From positions 62,001-126,000 of the forward strand of contig NZ_QWVT01000002.1 in the NCBI RefSeq assembly GCF_003570705.1: DNA of 64,000 nucleotides, read 5' to 3'. This DNA is from Mesobacillus zeae. Lineage in GTDB: Bacteria > Bacillota > Bacilli > Bacillales > Cytobacillaceae. Both the position numbers and the translations under genes were made by a program. The stretch's first letter is position 1. Each line of letters begins with the position of its first letter. Shown here in pieces: positions 36,988-47,456 of this stretch. The notes beneath the pieces were generated by a model. It had not been told where the DNA came from. It saw only the letters and a list, made by a program, of their open reading frames with translations, and made no database searches.

Positions 36988-37200
36988 TTAAGATTTTTGT
37001 TTTGGTTGAGCCATTTTTTTCTCAAGCTCTGCCTCAAATTCCTTTGCTTTTTCCGCTTCTTTATTTGAAACTTTAACAATAAGCCTCATCGTAAGGACAG
37101 CAGCAACAGCAAAGATGACAAAAGTAATTGAGGCCGGGATATACTCTGACTTATCCTTCGGAAAATATAAAAACAACGACAAAACATAAGATTGCAGCAT
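36988..37200 (-). CDS. small membrane-anchored protein
   Basis: A 70-residue protein with a central membrane segment (ITFVIFAVAAVLTMRLIV) followed by a highly charged, coiled-coil-like tail (NKEAEKAKEFEAELEKK). The ATG at 37200 follows AAAGGAAG. Not assigned to a family. It is 84 bases after, and in the same direction as, the cyclophilin gene. Confidence 0.7.
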   Translation of the reverse strand: MLQSYVLSLFLYFPKDKSEYIPASITFVIFAVAAVLTMRLIVKVSNKEAEKAKEFEAELEKKMAQPKQKS

Positions 37201-37284
37201 AGCCGACTTCCTTTCTGCCAAAGCGGCAGGCATTCTTCCACCATTATAGCAACATGCCCCCTCCGCCTCCAATGAAAGGCTCTG

Positions 37285-38028
37285 CTATTTCAATATTTTC
37301 ACCTTTTTAATCTTAACATCTTCATCAGGCTTACCTTTCTCGTTTACGGATACGGCCGCAATCTTGTCGACAATGTCCATCCCTTCGGTAACCTGCCCAA
37401 AGACTGTATGCTTAAAATCAAGCCAGGGAGTCCCGCCTTTTTCGTATGCCTCCCTGATTTCTTCCGGATAATCTTTTATAGCGTCCTTAGCCTTTGGGTG
37501 AAGAGAGCTGTTCTGAACAATGAAAAACTGGCTTCCGTTGGTATTAGGACCAGCATTAGCCATGGACAACGCCCCGCGAAGATTGAAGAGGTTCTTTGAA
37601 AATTCATCCTCAAACGGCTGTCCGTAAATGCTTTCACCGCCCCTTCCCGTTCCTGTCGGGTCTCCCCCTTGGATCATGAATTCGTCAATAACGCGATGGA
37701 ATAGCACTCCGTCATAATATCCATTCTTGCTGTGTGTGATGAAATTCTCGACAGCTTTTGGCGCCTGTTCGGGGAATAACTTTATTTTAATGTGCCCCAT
37801 GGAGGTAACCATCTCCACAAGCCTTTCATTATCTGCCACTTTAGTTGTCAGCTGTGGAAAGTATCCATCAGCCTCACCCGGCCTTTTTACAGATTGTTCT
37901 GGATTGTTATGCTGCTGTTCAGTTTTTTCTCCAGCATTCTTTCCTTCTTTTAATTTTTCTTCTCCTGTTCCGCATGCACCAAGTAAAAGGACAGATGCAA
38001 GGAGCAGGGCAGTGATTGATTTTCTCAT
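37285..38028 (-). CDS. cyclophilin-type peptidyl-prolyl isomerase lipoprotein
   Basis: A 247-residue protein. A signal peptide with lipobox LLGAC (Cys19) is followed by a ~45-residue polar linker. A cyclophilin domain has [39 protein letters not shown] and NGSQFFIV, with the catalytic Arg in FHRV. The ATG at 38028 is 10 bases after GGAGG; a nearer ATG at 38037 is too close. Expected to help fold secreted proteins outside the membrane. Divergent from kapB. Confidence 0.92.
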   Translation of the reverse strand: MRKSITALLLASVLLLGACGTGEEKLKEGKNAGEKTEQQHNNPEQSVKRPGEADGYFPQLTTKVADNERLVEMVTSMGHIKIKLFPEQAPKAVENFITHSKNGYYDGVLFHRVIDEFMIQGGDPTGTGRGGESIYGQPFEDEFSKNLFNLRGALSMANAGPNTNGSQFFIVQNSSLHPKAKDAIKDYPEEIREAYEKGGTPWLDFKHTVFGQVTEGMDIVDKIAAVSVNEKGKPDEDVKIKKVKILK

Positions 38029-38143
38029 ATAATTCATCCCTCCTTTCAATACTTTACTGGATTCCTTTCCGGTTTGCACTTTGTTTTTTCTATTGTTTGC
38101 CCCATAATATGACATAGACACGAACGAGGAAGGAGTGAAAAAA

Positions 38144-38527
38144 ATGAGCGCGATTCAAATTGGCGATTCTGTAACTGCTATTTATAAGACCGGCAAGTAT
38201 ATCGGGGAAGTGACGGATATCCGCCCTGAACACTATCTTGTGCGGATTCTGGGAGTACTGAAACATCCAATGCAGGGTGACCTTCATAACCCGAAACAGG
38301 CAGATGTCGGTTTCTTCCACGAACGAAAAGCCCTTTCCTGCCGGGAACAGACCAATGTCCCTAAAACAATGGTCAAACACTTTGACGGAGAAATTCCAGA
38401 CTATCAGGAATCATTAAAGGAAGCTGTGGAGAAACTAAAAGATTCACTTAAAGCAGACGATTCTGAATGGGCAAGCATGAGCTTGAGGAATATCGAGTCC
38501 CTTGAACAAGATTACTTCAAACATTAA
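38144..38527 (+). CDS. kapB: kinase-associated lipoprotein B
   Basis: A 127-residue protein (128 in B. subtilis) starting [20 protein letters not shown], with [18 protein letters not shown] as the KapB block. The ATG at 38144 is 8 bases after AAGGAG; a GTG at 38135 is too close to it. Family knowledge: needed for KinB-dependent signalling into the sporulation phosphorelay. No lipoprotein signal is visible despite the name. kinB itself is not next to it here. Confidence 0.93.
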   Translation: MSAIQIGDSVTAIYKTGKYIGEVTDIRPEHYLVRILGVLKHPMQGDLHNPKQADVGFFHERKALSCREQTNVPKTMVKHFDGEIPDYQESLKEAVEKLKDSLKADDSEWASMSLRNIESLEQDYFKH

Positions 38528-38537
38528 TGGAACAAGC

Positions 38538-38574
38538 AAAAAACCAGATTACCTTTATGGTGATCTGGTTTTTT
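38538..38574. terminator. bidirectional terminator between kapB and kapD
   Basis: AAAAAACCAGATTACC/GGTGATCTGGTTTTTT stem with one mismatch, overlapping the kapD stop codon. Confidence 0.88.
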
Positions 38575-39193
38575 ATGCGAATTTGTTAAACAGTTTTGCA
38601 AAGTCCACTCTATCACCTATTGTTGTTGGTTCAGGCTTTTGCAAGTATCGTTTATCTTTCTCGACTAGCTTGTAAATATGGTAGGTTGTCAGTGCATCAT
38701 CCAGCGCCCGGTGATGCTTGCCTGTCCCTTCCCTGCCATATTCCTGGACAGCCTTCCATAACCCCGTCTGGTTCTGGTCCCCAAAAAACCGCTTATACTC
38801 CATCGATAAATCGATTTCCCTGCCCGAGAGCGGAAAAGGAATAGAAGCCTGCTGGCAGTTATGGCGTAAAACTTTCATATCCATATTTCCCCAAGTGACA
38901 ATACAGCAAGGCCAATTCCCCTGAATATTGTTAAACCTTCCTGCCAGCTCCTGCAAGCTGATCCCTGAATCAACCTGCTCCTGGGAAATATTCAGGAAGG
39001 ATTTGCACCTTTCTGTCAAAGCCGGGAATTTCACCGGCACAACAAAGGTTGAAAACTGCTCTGCAATCTGCCCCCTTTCGGTTAAAACCACTCCAGCTTC
39101 AATGATTTCCGGATAAAAGCCTTTTCGGCGGCTGTTGCGGTCAGGCATCGTAAATTCGAAATCAATAAAAACGACCCGTTCCTTTTCTTTCAT
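38573..39193 (-). CDS. kapD: DEDDh exonuclease, KinA-pathway inhibitor KapD
   Basis: A 206-residue protein (205 in B. subtilis). DEDDh 3'-5' exonuclease motifs: VVFIDFEFTMPD at the N-terminus, an internal CCIVTWGNMDMKVL, and the final HHRALDDALTTYHIY. Family knowledge: KapD inhibits the KinA route to sporulation. The ATG at 39193 follows GGGAGACT. Convergent with kapB. Confidence 0.92.
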   Translation of the reverse strand: MKEKERVVFIDFEFTMPDRNSRRKGFYPEIIEAGVVLTERGQIAEQFSTFVVPVKFPALTERCKSFLNISQEQVDSGISLQELAGRFNNIQGNWPCCIVTWGNMDMKVLRHNCQQASIPFPLSGREIDLSMEYKRFFGDQNQTGLWKAVQEYGREGTGKHHRALDDALTTYHIYKLVEKDKRYLQKPEPTTIGDRVDFAKLFNKFA

Positions 39194-39421
39194 AGTCTCC
39201 CAACTTTCCGCACGCCACAATACGCAGCCATATTTAAATTATTATAGCATGTATTGTTTATAGTTTTTTAACTTTTCTGCAATTTTATTATGTCGAAAAT
39301 ATAACTTTTTCAGGCTCTCTCCGGCAAATTCCGCAGGCTTCAAAAAATCATAAAAAGCCCAGCTGCTCTCCCGTGAGTGCGTCCGGACTTTTAGACTTTT
39401 ATCAGAAAGAAGGCAACCCTT

Positions 39422-39628
39422 TTATTTCGGGATGATTTTCACATATTCACGCGGTTTAAATACAGTACGATCTTTTATTTGTTCTTCCTCTGAAGTTTCA
39501 ATGGTTTGTATTTGTTCAGTCCTGCTGCCATTTGTTCCATCTCTTGCACCAATCCTGTTATCGGCGTAATATGCTCCAGACAGCAATACAAAAAACAAAG
39601 CCATGCATACTATGATTTTCTTGGCCAA
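39422..39628 (-). CDS. small secreted or membrane-anchored protein
   Basis: A 68-residue protein with an N-terminal hydrophobic segment (IIVCMALFFVLLSGAYYA) and a polar, acidic remainder ending FKPREYVKIIPK. The TTG start lies 9 bases after GGGAGGCGTG. No family recognised. Divergent from mrpA. Confidence 0.6.
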   Translation of the reverse strand: MAKKIIVCMALFFVLLSGAYYADNRIGARDGTNGSRTEQIQTIETSEEEQIKDRTVFKPREYVKIIPK

Positions 39629-39861
39629 TCTTCACGCCTCCCATCTGGGCATAGCCTCGCACAAAATAACAGATTCTATACCCTATCGGCAGCTTTGAAT
39701 ATTGCATTAATGCAGAATCATGTCTTTTAAGGTATACTTTTGTCTAAAGGTTCCGATATTTCCGTTGAATCACTATGGTTTGATGACAAAAGACTAAAAA
39801 TGTTAGAGTAAAGTCGGGATTGAAAGAAGGAATATACAAGGTTATCAAGGAGGTTATGCTT

Positions 39862-42267
39862 TTGTCTTTACTACACCTAGCCATCGTTTCACCATTGGTG
39901 TTGGCAGCGCTTATTCCGACACTATATAGAACATTCCCAAAAATACATACTGGCTGGTTTCTTCTGCCACTGCCAATATTGCTCTTCTCCTATTTTCTGC
40001 AGTTCATTTCCCAAACCTCCCAGGGAAACACCATCACCAGGAATCTTCAATGGATCCCCTCACTCGGCATTGATTTCACTGTGAAAATTGATGGGTTGGG
40101 ATTATTGTTTGCCCTGCTGATTACAGGGATTGGATCGCTGGTTGTCCTTTATTCCATTTATTATTTATCAAAGGAAAAGGAAAAACTGAATCTCTTTTAC
40201 GTCTATTTGCTTCTATTTATGGGAGCGATGCTTGGCGTGGTCCTCTCCGACAATCTTATTTTGCTCTACAGCTTCTGGGAACTCACCAGTTTTTCATCTT
40301 TTTTGCTAATTGGTTATTGGCATCACAGGGAAAGATCACGCTACGGAGCGCAAAAGTCCATGCTTATCACCGTTTTTGGCGGCTTGGCTATGCTTGGCGG
40401 CATTCTACTGCTTTACATGATGACAGGCACTTTCAGTATCTCGGAAACAATTGCTGTTGCTGGCGAACTGCCTGGCAGCCAGCTGTTTATTCCGGCTTTG
40501 CTTTGCTTTTTGCTCGGAGCCTTTACGAAGTCTGCCCAATTTCCATTCCATATCTGGCTTCCAGATGCCATGGAAGCACCGACACCGGTCAGTGCTTATT
40601 TACACTCAGCAACAATGGTGAAAGCGGGAATCTACCTGGTTGCCCGTCTTACACCAATATTCGCGCAATCCGGAATATGGCTGTGGCTCGTTGCGGGCAT
40701 TGGGATCATTACGCTTTTTTGGGGGTCCTTCTCGGCTGTCAGACAGTCAGACTTAAAAGGAATCCTTGCCTATTCAACCATCAGCCAGCTTGGCATGATT
40801 ATGTCTCTCTTAGGAATTGGAGCGGTGGCACTTCATTTTGACGGAGTAAATGACGGAATATATACCGTTGCCGTCACTGCTGCAGTCTTTCATCTGATCA
40901 ACCATGCAACCTTCAAAGGAAGTCTTTTTATGGCTGTCGGCATTATCGACCATGAAACAGGCACACGGGATATCCGCCGCCTTGGCGGCTTGATGACACT
41001 TATGCCGATCACGTTCACCATTTCCCTGATTGGCACTCTTTCAATGGCTGGCCTCCCTCCATTCAACGGGTTCCTGAGCAAGGAAATGTTCTTCACAGGA
41101 ATGCTTAACGCAAAAGAAGCTGGTATCTTCAGCCTCGATGTTTGGGGTATATTATTTCCTGTTATCGCATGGACAGGGAGCGTTTTCACCTTCGTTTACT
41201 GCATGATCCTGTTATTCAGGACTTTCACAGGAGGATTCAAGCCCGAAAAATTGGATAAGGAACCGCACGAAGCACCGCTCGGCATGCTTGTGCCCCCGAT
41301 TATCCTCGCATCTCTTGTAATCGTGTTCGGACTGTTCCCAAAACTGCTTGCCAATACTTTGATTTCACCTGCCATGGCTGCAATCTTGCCATCCCTTGTG
41401 GAAGACGGGAAACAGTTTAACGTCCATATCAGCCATTGGCACGGGTTTAAACCGGAGCTGTTCATGACGATAGGTGTGGTTCTTGTTGGTATCCTTCTTT
41501 ATAAAACGCAGGAATCCTGGTCTGGGATTTACAGGCTGTTCCCGGAAAAATTTTCTTTCAACAAGCTTTATGATCATTCGCTTGAATTATTACAGCGAGT
41601 ATCGCGCAAATTCACAAGAATGTATATGAACGGTTTTATCAGAACGTATCTTGTCTATATTTTTTCGTTCTTTATCTTCATTCTTGGAGTTGCCCTTGTT
41701 TATTCACAAGCTGTCAAATTTGATACGGCAGACCTGGCTGAAGTCCGGTTCTACGAGGTCATTCTGGTGGCGATCATTGCGCTTTCATCTGTGTCCATCC
41801 TGTTTGCCAAATCCAGGCTAACATCAATTATCCTGCTCGGGGCAGTCGGCTATACTGTGGCATTGTTCTTTGTTATCTTCAGGGCTCCAGACCTTGCCTT
41901 GACCCAGCTAGTCATCGAAACAGTCTCTGTTTCACTGTTTCTGCTTTGTTTCTACCACCTTCCAAAGCTTCGGAAAAGCGAAGGACGGGTCGGCTTCAAG
42001 CTCTTCAATCTGCTGATCGCCGCCGGGGTTGGTGCCATTGTCACCGTTATATCCCTTTCAGCGCACAGCAGCAAGAAGTTTGAAAGCATCTCCAACTACT
42101 ATATTGAAAATACCTATAAAAAAGCCGGCGGCGAAAATATGGTGAACGTTATCCTTGTAGACTTCCGCGGCTTTGATACATTGTTCGAAATTTGCGTGCT
42201 TGGAATCGCTGCTTTAGGGATATACGGAATGATCAAGTTGCGTCTGGCAAAGGGGAAAACGGAATGA
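39862..42267 (+). CDS. mrpA: Na+/H+ antiporter subunit A (MrpA/MnhA)
   Basis: An 801-residue protein, exactly the B. subtilis MrpA length when started at the TTG at 39862, which lies 8 bases after AAGGAGG. NuoL-like proton-channel helices include LWELTSFSSFLLIGYW and FPFHIWLPDAMEAPTPVSAY. An MbhE-like extension forms the C-terminus. First gene of the complete mrpABCDEFG operon, whose product exports Na+ in exchange for H+ and supports alkali and salt tolerance. Confidence 0.96.
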   Translation: MSLLHLAIVSPLVLAALIPTLYRTFPKIHTGWFLLPLPILLFSYFLQFISQTSQGNTITRNLQWIPSLGIDFTVKIDGLGLLFALLITGIGSLVVLYSIYYLSKEKEKLNLFYVYLLLFMGAMLGVVLSDNLILLYSFWELTSFSSFLLIGYWHHRERSRYGAQKSMLITVFGGLAMLGGILLLYMMTGTFSISETIAVAGELPGSQLFIPALLCFLLGAFTKSAQFPFHIWLPDAMEAPTPVSAYLHSATMVKAGIYLVARLTPIFAQSGIWLWLVAGIGIITLFWGSFSAVRQSDLKGILAYSTISQLGMIMSLLGIGAVALHFDGVNDGIYTVAVTAAVFHLINHATFKGSLFMAVGIIDHETGTRDIRRLGGLMTLMPITFTISLIGTLSMAGLPPFNGFLSKEMFFTGMLNAKEAGIFSLDVWGILFPVIAWTGSVFTFVYCMILLFRTFTGGFKPEKLDKEPHEAPLGMLVPPIILASLVIVFGLFPKLLANTLISPAMAAILPSLVEDGKQFNVHISHWHGFKPELFMTIGVVLVGILLYKTQESWSGIYRLFPEKFSFNKLYDHSLELLQRVSRKFTRMYMNGFIRTYLVYIFSFFIFILGVALVYSQAVKFDTADLAEVRFYEVILVAIIALSSVSILFAKSRLTSIILLGAVGYTVALFFVIFRAPDLALTQLVIETVSVSLFLLCFYHLPKLRKSEGRVGFKLFNLLIAAGVGAIVTVISLSAHSSKKFESISNYYIENTYKKAGGENMVNVILVDFRGFDTLFEICVLGIAALGIYGMIKLRLAKGKTE

Positions 42268-42689
42268 TGAAAACAAATGATATCATTTTGCAAACAGTGA
42301 CAAAAGTAACCCTGTTTGTCATTATCCTTTTTTCGATTTATCTTTTTTTTACAGGTCATTACCATCCCGGCGGAGGCTTTATCGGGGGTCTGATGTCGTC
42401 AGGGGCCATTGTGCTTTTGCTTCTTGCTTATGATATTAAAACGGTTACCGCGATTCTTCCGGTCGACTATAAAAAAATGATCGGTGCCGGCCTGCTGTTT
42501 TCAGCGGGGACCGGTACTGGAGCTTTGATTGCAGGTAAGCCTTTCCTGACACATGCATACACATACGTCTCCCTGCCGCTGCTCGGGAAGACTTCCCTCC
42601 ACACAGCAGTCCTTTTTGACACAGGTGTCTTTCTTGTCGTTATCGGTGTGACGATGACGATCATCCAGACGATCGGGGAGAGTGAATAA
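42264..42689 (+). CDS. mrpB: Na+/H+ antiporter subunit B
   Basis: A 141-residue, four-helix protein (143 in B. subtilis). [20 protein letters not shown] is the MnhB signature. The ATG overlaps the mrpA stop (ATGA) and sits 8 bases after AAAGGGG; the next ATG (42267) is also possible. Membrane subunit of the Mrp complex. Confidence 0.95.
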   Translation: MMKTNDIILQTVTKVTLFVIILFSIYLFFTGHYHPGGGFIGGLMSSGAIVLLLLAYDIKTVTAILPVDYKKMIGAGLLFSAGTGTGALIAGKPFLTHAYTYVSLPLLGKTSLHTAVLFDTGVFLVVIGVTMTIIQTIGESE

Positions 42690-43030
42690 TGGAAATTTTA
42701 ATGAGTTTTCTGATTGGAATATTGTTTATGACAGCAACCTATCTCATGCTTTCAAAAAGTCTGCTCAGGATCATTATCGGCACTGGCCTCTTAAGCCATG
42801 GCGCCCATCTTTTAATTCTGACGATGGGCGGCCTGAAACGCGGCGCTGCCCCTTTGCTTGGTGAGCATGCGAAGTCATACGTAGACCCGCTTCCACAAGC
42901 TTTGATCTTAACCGCGATTGTTATCAGTTTTGGTGTTACTTCATTCTTCCTGGTGCTTGCATACCGTGCATATCAGGAGCTGGGCACAGATAATATGGAT
43001 CGCTTGAGAGGAAAGGAAGGACATGAGTAA
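42689..43030 (+). CDS. mrpC: Na+/H+ antiporter subunit C (NuoK-like)
   Basis: 113 residues, three membrane helices, the same length as in B. subtilis. NuoK-like, with [16 protein letters not shown] and [16 protein letters not shown]. The start overlaps the mrpB stop by one base (TAATG). Confidence 0.96.
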   Translation: MEILMSFLIGILFMTATYLMLSKSLLRIIIGTGLLSHGAHLLILTMGGLKRGAAPLLGEHAKSYVDPLPQALILTAIVISFGVTSFFLVLAYRAYQELGTDNMDRLRGKEGHE

Positions 43031-44501
43031 TTTATTGATAATGCCAATTTTGATTCCGCTTTTCACAGGAATCATCCTTATTTTTTTCGCCAATAGCATT
43101 AAAGTTCAGCGTTATATTTCGGGATTCAGTGCACTCCTTGCAATTGCAGTATCAGCGGTGCTTGCTACACAGGTTTACAATGATGGAATCCAGACAATGA
43201 ATGTAAGCAACTGGGAAGCACCTTTTGGGATTACACTTGTTTCTGATATGCTTTCAGCCCTCCTGGTGCTGACGACAAGCGTGATTGCTGCAGCCTGTCT
43301 ATTTTATTCTTTCCGCTCCATCGGGGAAGACAGGGAGAAATTCTATTACTATTCCATCTTCAACTTTTTGATAGTCGGCGTAAACGGGGCGTTTACAACT
43401 GGCGACATTTTCAACCTATTCGTCTTTTTTGAAGTAATGCTGATGGCATCCTATGTTCTCCTCGTTCTGGGCGGTACAAAAATTCAGCTCCGTGAGTCGA
43501 TAAAATATATACTTGTCAACGTGATTTCTTCCGCGCTTTTCGTCATCTCTGTTGCCTTTTTATATTCAGTTGTCGGAACCCTGAACATGGCCCATATTTC
43601 CGTAAGGATCGCGGAAGCTGGAAATCATGGTATCCTAACTGTTATTGCTGTCCTTTTTTTAATCGTATTCGGGCTTAAGGGCGCTATCTTTCCGCTTTAT
43701 TTCTGGCTTCCCGGATCTTATTACGCACCCCCCGCTCCTGTCATGGCCCTGTTCGGGGCGTTATTAACCAAGGTTGGTGTGTACTCGATCATTAGAACAT
43801 ATACGCTGTTTTTCCCTCATGATATCTTTACACATGATCTCCTGCAGGTGCTTTCTATTTTGACCATCGTTGCCGGGGTCATTGGGGCAATCGCCTTTAA
43901 TGATATTAAAAAAATCATCATTTACAATATCATCATTGCAGTCGGAGTCATCCTGTTCGGTGTATCCATTATGACGAAAGAGTCAATGACCGGTTCTGTT
44001 TTTTACCTTATCCATGACATGGTGATTAAGGCTGCCCTCTTCCTGATTATCGGCATAATCGCCAAACTTGCCGGGACAGCTGACCTTCGGAAAATGGGCG
44101 GGCTCATTAACAAGTACCCGGGACTCGGGTGGACTTTCTTCATTGCTGCGCTTGCCCTTGCAGGCATTCCGCCGCTTAGCGGATTTGTCGGAAAGCTTTT
44201 GATTGTAAGATCAGGCTTTGAATCCGCGAGCTTCTGGGGTTCAGGAATTGTCCTGATGTCAAGCCTCTTCGTCCTTTTTTCTGTCATGAAGATATTTATG
44301 GGAGCTTTCTGGGGAAGTGAGCGGGCTTTCAAAGATGAGGAGAAAGTCCCTGTGAAAGGGTTGTTGGCAGCACCGGCCATCCTGACAGCCATCGCTGTCC
44401 TGTACGGCCTTGGAACAGAGGCAATCTATCCGGTCATCTCGCTCGCTGCAGAGACACTGACCAATCCCGATATATATATCAATGCGGTTCTAAAGGAGTG
44501 A
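43023..44501 (+). CDS. mrpD: Na+/H+ antiporter subunit D (NuoM/N-like)
   Basis: 492 residues (493 in B. subtilis), about 14 helices. It has the proton-channel glutamate in [19 protein letters not shown] and lysines in the helix of [19 protein letters not shown]. Overlaps the end of mrpC by 8 bases. Confidence 0.96.
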   Translation: MSNLLIMPILIPLFTGIILIFFANSIKVQRYISGFSALLAIAVSAVLATQVYNDGIQTMNVSNWEAPFGITLVSDMLSALLVLTTSVIAAACLFYSFRSIGEDREKFYYYSIFNFLIVGVNGAFTTGDIFNLFVFFEVMLMASYVLLVLGGTKIQLRESIKYILVNVISSALFVISVAFLYSVVGTLNMAHISVRIAEAGNHGILTVIAVLFLIVFGLKGAIFPLYFWLPGSYYAPPAPVMALFGALLTKVGVYSIIRTYTLFFPHDIFTHDLLQVLSILTIVAGVIGAIAFNDIKKIIIYNIIIAVGVILFGVSIMTKESMTGSVFYLIHDMVIKAALFLIIGIIAKLAGTADLRKMGGLINKYPGLGWTFFIAALALAGIPPLSGFVGKLLIVRSGFESASFWGSGIVLMSSLFVLFSVMKIFMGAFWGSERAFKDEEKVPVKGLLAAPAILTAIAVLYGLGTEAIYPVISLAAETLTNPDIYINAVLKE

Positions 44502-44507
44502 TAGAGG

Positions 44508-44984
44508 ATGGCTTTTCAGATTCTGCTTAATGTCTTTCTTGCGTTTATATGGATGTTTCTGAAAACATCCTATACACCTGCAACTTTTTTTATAGGTTAT
44601 TTCTTCGGCCTCTTGATCATATTTACTTTTCGCCGATTTTTCAGCACTAACTTTTATTTGAACAAAGTACTGGCTGTCATCAAGCTCTTCTTAATCTTCA
44701 ATAAAGAGTTATTTCTATCCAACATTGCGGTACTCAAGGTGATTCTGAGGCCGAAATTAAATATAAAGCCTGGCATTTTTGCCCTTCCGACGGAGTTGAC
44801 GGAAGACTGGGAAATTACCATCCTTGCAAACCTGATTACACTGACACCCGGGACACTTGTGGTCGATGTTTCTCCGGACAACAAAATCCTATACGTCCAT
44901 GCCATGAATATTGACGATACACAGGAAGCGATTGACAGCATCAAAAACTCTTTCGAAAAAGCGATCATGGAGGTGAGCAGGTAA
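44508..44984 (+). CDS. mrpE: Na+/H+ antiporter subunit E
   Basis: 158 residues, the same as in B. subtilis. Two to three N-terminal helices and a soluble tail with LITLTPGTLVVDVSPDNKIL, the MnhE hallmark. Six bases after mrpD; its stop overlaps the mrpF start by one base. Confidence 0.95.
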   Translation: MAFQILLNVFLAFIWMFLKTSYTPATFFIGYFFGLLIIFTFRRFFSTNFYLNKVLAVIKLFLIFNKELFLSNIAVLKVILRPKLNIKPGIFALPTELTEDWEITILANLITLTPGTLVVDVSPDNKILYVHAMNIDDTQEAIDSIKNSFEKAIMEVSR

Positions 44985-45268
44985 TGTTTGAATTAGTCCT
45001 CCGCATATCGCTGTTCATTATTTCACTGTCGATGCTCGGCTTGATTTACCGGGTCATAAAAGGGCCGACCACTCCAGACAGAGTGGTCGCCCTTGACGCT
45101 TTGGGCATCAACCTTGTATCCATCATTGCCGTCGTCTCCATTCTTTTGAATACTACTGCCTTTCTCGATATCATCCTCTTGATTGGCATCCTGGCTTTTA
45201 TCGGTACAGTCGCCTTTTCAAAGTATTTGGAGAAAGGAGTGATTATGGAACGTGATCGTGATCTTTAA
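44984..45268 (+). CDS. mrpF: Na+/H+ antiporter subunit F
   Basis: 94 residues, three helices; GPTTPDRVVALDALGINLV is the MnhF/PhaF block. Overlaps both neighbours. Confidence 0.95.
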   Translation: MFELVLRISLFIISLSMLGLIYRVIKGPTTPDRVVALDALGINLVSIIAVVSILLNTTAFLDIILLIGILAFIGTVAFSKYLEKGVIMERDRDL

Positions 45269-45611
45269 ATTCCTCATCGGATTGTTTGTTTTATCAGGAG
45301 CGCTTTTGAGCCTTGTGACTGCTTTTGGGCTGCTTCGCCTGCCTGATGTTTATACAAGGAATCATGCTGCTTCAAAAAGTGCGACGATGGGCGTCATGCT
45401 CGTCCTTTTGGGGGCGCTATTATATGCGTATCTCGATACCGGCCATTTCCACTCAAGGCTGCTGCTTGGGATTGCCTTCATTTTTATGACTTCTCCAGTG
45501 TCCGGCCATCTTATCAGCCGTGCGGCCTATAATTCCGGCGTTAAACTTTGGGGCAACAGTGTAAGGGATGACCTTGCAAAACAAAGAAAAAAAACTGCCA
45601 ATACGAGATAA
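45252..45611 (+). CDS. mrpG: Na+/H+ antiporter subunit G
   Basis: 119 residues (124 in B. subtilis), three helices; FGLLRLPDVYTRNHAASKS is the MnhG block. GTG start overlapping the end of mrpF by 17 bases, with GGAG upstream. Last gene of the operon before a terminator. Confidence 0.95.
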   Translation: MIVIFKFLIGLFVLSGALLSLVTAFGLLRLPDVYTRNHAASKSATMGVMLVLLGALLYAYLDTGHFHSRLLLGIAFIFMTSPVSGHLISRAAYNSGVKLWGNSVRDDLAKQRKKTANTR

Positions 45612-45620
45612 ACACTGTGA

Positions 45621-45653
45621 AGCCATTCATTTTAAGACAAATGAATGGCTTTT
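45621..45653 (+). terminator. terminator of the mrp operon
   Basis: Perfect 12-bp stem AGCCATTCATTT/AAATGAATGGCT, then TTTCT. Confidence 0.88.
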
Positions 45654-45769
45654 CTATGTTTGTTTTTAAAGTCATAATAATTTTCCAGAAAGTTCAATTT
45701 TTATCCATACCTGCATACAAGAAGTTAGCGTATTATGAAATTAACAATATAAAGAAAGGAAGAGTCCTT

Positions 45770-46933
45770 ATGGCAGGCGAAAAGGTTGCGGTAATTGGCG
45801 GCGGAATCAGCGGTTTATGCACAGCCCTCGCCCTGCAGAGAAAAGGGATTAGGGCAGAGGTTTATGAACGGAACAAAACGGCAGACATGCCCGACTCCGG
45901 GATGATTCTTGGGGGTAATGCCCTTATCTGCCTGGAACTGCTCGGGCTTTCCCCTGCCATGTCCGAATGCAGCCTTGGAACAAATGAATACAATATCAAG
46001 GCAGACTCAGGGAAACTTATTTCAACACTTAAGTACAGTTCTCCAGCACTTGCAACGTGTTTTCGGTTTTTCAGCGGAATTGACTTTTTAAGGATTCTTG
46101 CTGGTTCACTTGCTCCTGGGACTCTTCATTACGGTAAAAAACTTGCAGACTTTAAACAGCATAAAAACGGCGTTCGCCTGTATTTCAGAGATGGGACCAT
46201 GGAAGAGTGCACTTACATGATTGCGTGTGACGGGTGCCATTCCACAGTACGATCCCGTGTGATCAGTGGCCATAAACCGGTATTTTCCGGCTATACATGC
46301 TGGAGGGGCATTCTCGAACACGATAAGGATTTAGGGGAGTGTGCTTTTAGTGAAACATGGGGCCCGCGCGGAAGATTCGGCATTGTCCCTTTACCGGGAA
46401 ATCGCCTGTACTGGTATGCAGTCAAAAATAGTGAAGGCCACAGCGAAGCAATGGCAAAATGGACATCCATTGATTTATTGTTCAATTTTTTCTATTACCA
46501 CGACCCTATCCAGCAAATACTTGAAAGAGTTAAGGATGAGGAAATCCTTAACCATGACTTATATGAGTTCAAGCCGATATCCAGGTTTCTGTACAACCAT
46601 ATCCTTCTATTGGGGGATGCTGCCCACTCTTCCATTCCCAATATAGGGCAAGGTGCCTCACAGGCAATCGAGGATGCAGTCATGCTGGCGAATACTCTTG
46701 CTGAATCAGAGTCTCTTGAGGAAGGCTTCCTTTCCTACTCAGAACACCGTCCTGGCCATTTAAGGAAAGTATCGAGCACTATAAAAAATTTCGGTAAGGT
46801 GGCACAGATTGAGATGCCCGCCCTTTGTACAATTAGGAACAATTTGTTAAGGCTGGCGCCGACGTCTTTCCACAGCAGGCGGCTAGGAGACATTTTTGAA
46901 ATCCATCCATGCCGTCTTTCGTCCAGCATGTAG
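45770..46933 (+). CDS. FAD-dependent monooxygenase
   Basis: A 387-residue flavoprotein hydroxylase of the PHBH fold. The FAD-binding GGGISGLCTALALQRKG sits at the N-terminus, the central DG block is ACDGCHSTVRSR, and LLLGDAAHSSIPNIGQGASQ near residue 285 holds the FAD ribityl. The ATG at 45770 lies behind AAAGAAAGGAAG; the open frame upstream lacks a start signal. Relatives hydroxylate aromatic or terpenoid substrates; substrate unknown. Not found at this place in B. subtilis. Confidence 0.9.
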   Translation: MAGEKVAVIGGGISGLCTALALQRKGIRAEVYERNKTADMPDSGMILGGNALICLELLGLSPAMSECSLGTNEYNIKADSGKLISTLKYSSPALATCFRFFSGIDFLRILAGSLAPGTLHYGKKLADFKQHKNGVRLYFRDGTMEECTYMIACDGCHSTVRSRVISGHKPVFSGYTCWRGILEHDKDLGECAFSETWGPRGRFGIVPLPGNRLYWYAVKNSEGHSEAMAKWTSIDLLFNFFYYHDPIQQILERVKDEEILNHDLYEFKPISRFLYNHILLLGDAAHSSIPNIGQGASQAIEDAVMLANTLAESESLEEGFLSYSEHRPGHLRKVSSTIKNFGKVAQIEMPALCTIRNNLLRLAPTSFHSRRLGDIFEIHPCRLSSSM

Positions 46934-46970
46934 AAAAAGTAAAAAGCAGCCAGGCTGCTTTTTACTTTTT
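46934..46970. terminator. bidirectional terminator between monooxygenase and yuxO
   Basis: AAAAAGTAAAAAGCAGCC/GGCTGCTTTTTACTTTTT nearly perfect palindrome. Confidence 0.85.
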
Positions 46971-47345
46971 CTTTATGATTGCCATCGTGCATCTGGAAAT
47001 GCAGATAAGCTGGTCCTCTTCATCGGTGATCTTGATTTCCCACACCATTGTCGATTTTCCTTGATGAAGGATGGTTCCAGTCGCTGTCACCCAGCCTTCC
47101 CGTACCGAGCGGATATGGTTCGCATTAATTTCAAGCCCGACGACGGCTTCGGTCTCTTTATCAGCCAGCTCATAAGCCCCAACACTTGCTGCGGTTTCAG
47201 CAAGTGCAACCGATGCCCCGCCGTGGAGAAGGCCAAATGGCTGGCGTGTACGTCCATCCACAGGCATCTTGGCTGTCACCAATCCTTTTTCTATTTTCGT
47301 AATTTCTATACCGAGTGCGTTCATGAGTGTATTTTCTATTTCCAC
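46962..47345 (-). CDS. yuxO: hotdog-fold acyl-CoA thioesterase (YuxO/PaaI type)
   Basis: A 127-residue hotdog thioesterase. RQPFGLLHGGASVALAETAAS carries the catalytic Glu and HGG oxyanion turn, with INANHIRSVREGWVTA following. Relatives hydrolyse 1,4-dihydroxy-2-naphthoyl-CoA in menaquinone synthesis. It is next to mrpG in B. subtilis, where comQXPA follows; here those competence genes are absent. Confidence 0.9.
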   Translation of the reverse strand: MEIENTLMNALGIEITKIEKGLVTAKMPVDGRTRQPFGLLHGGASVALAETAASVGAYELADKETEAVVGLEINANHIRSVREGWVTATGTILHQGKSTMVWEIKITDEEDQLICISRCTMAIIKKK

Positions 47346-47456
47346 GACAATTCCTCCAATTTTTAATCAGCAATTAACTCCAAAATAATAACCTTGAAAC
47401 AGGAAATACTTTTATTGTCCTGATGGTCAAATGATCATATCCGAGGTAAATAAAGC

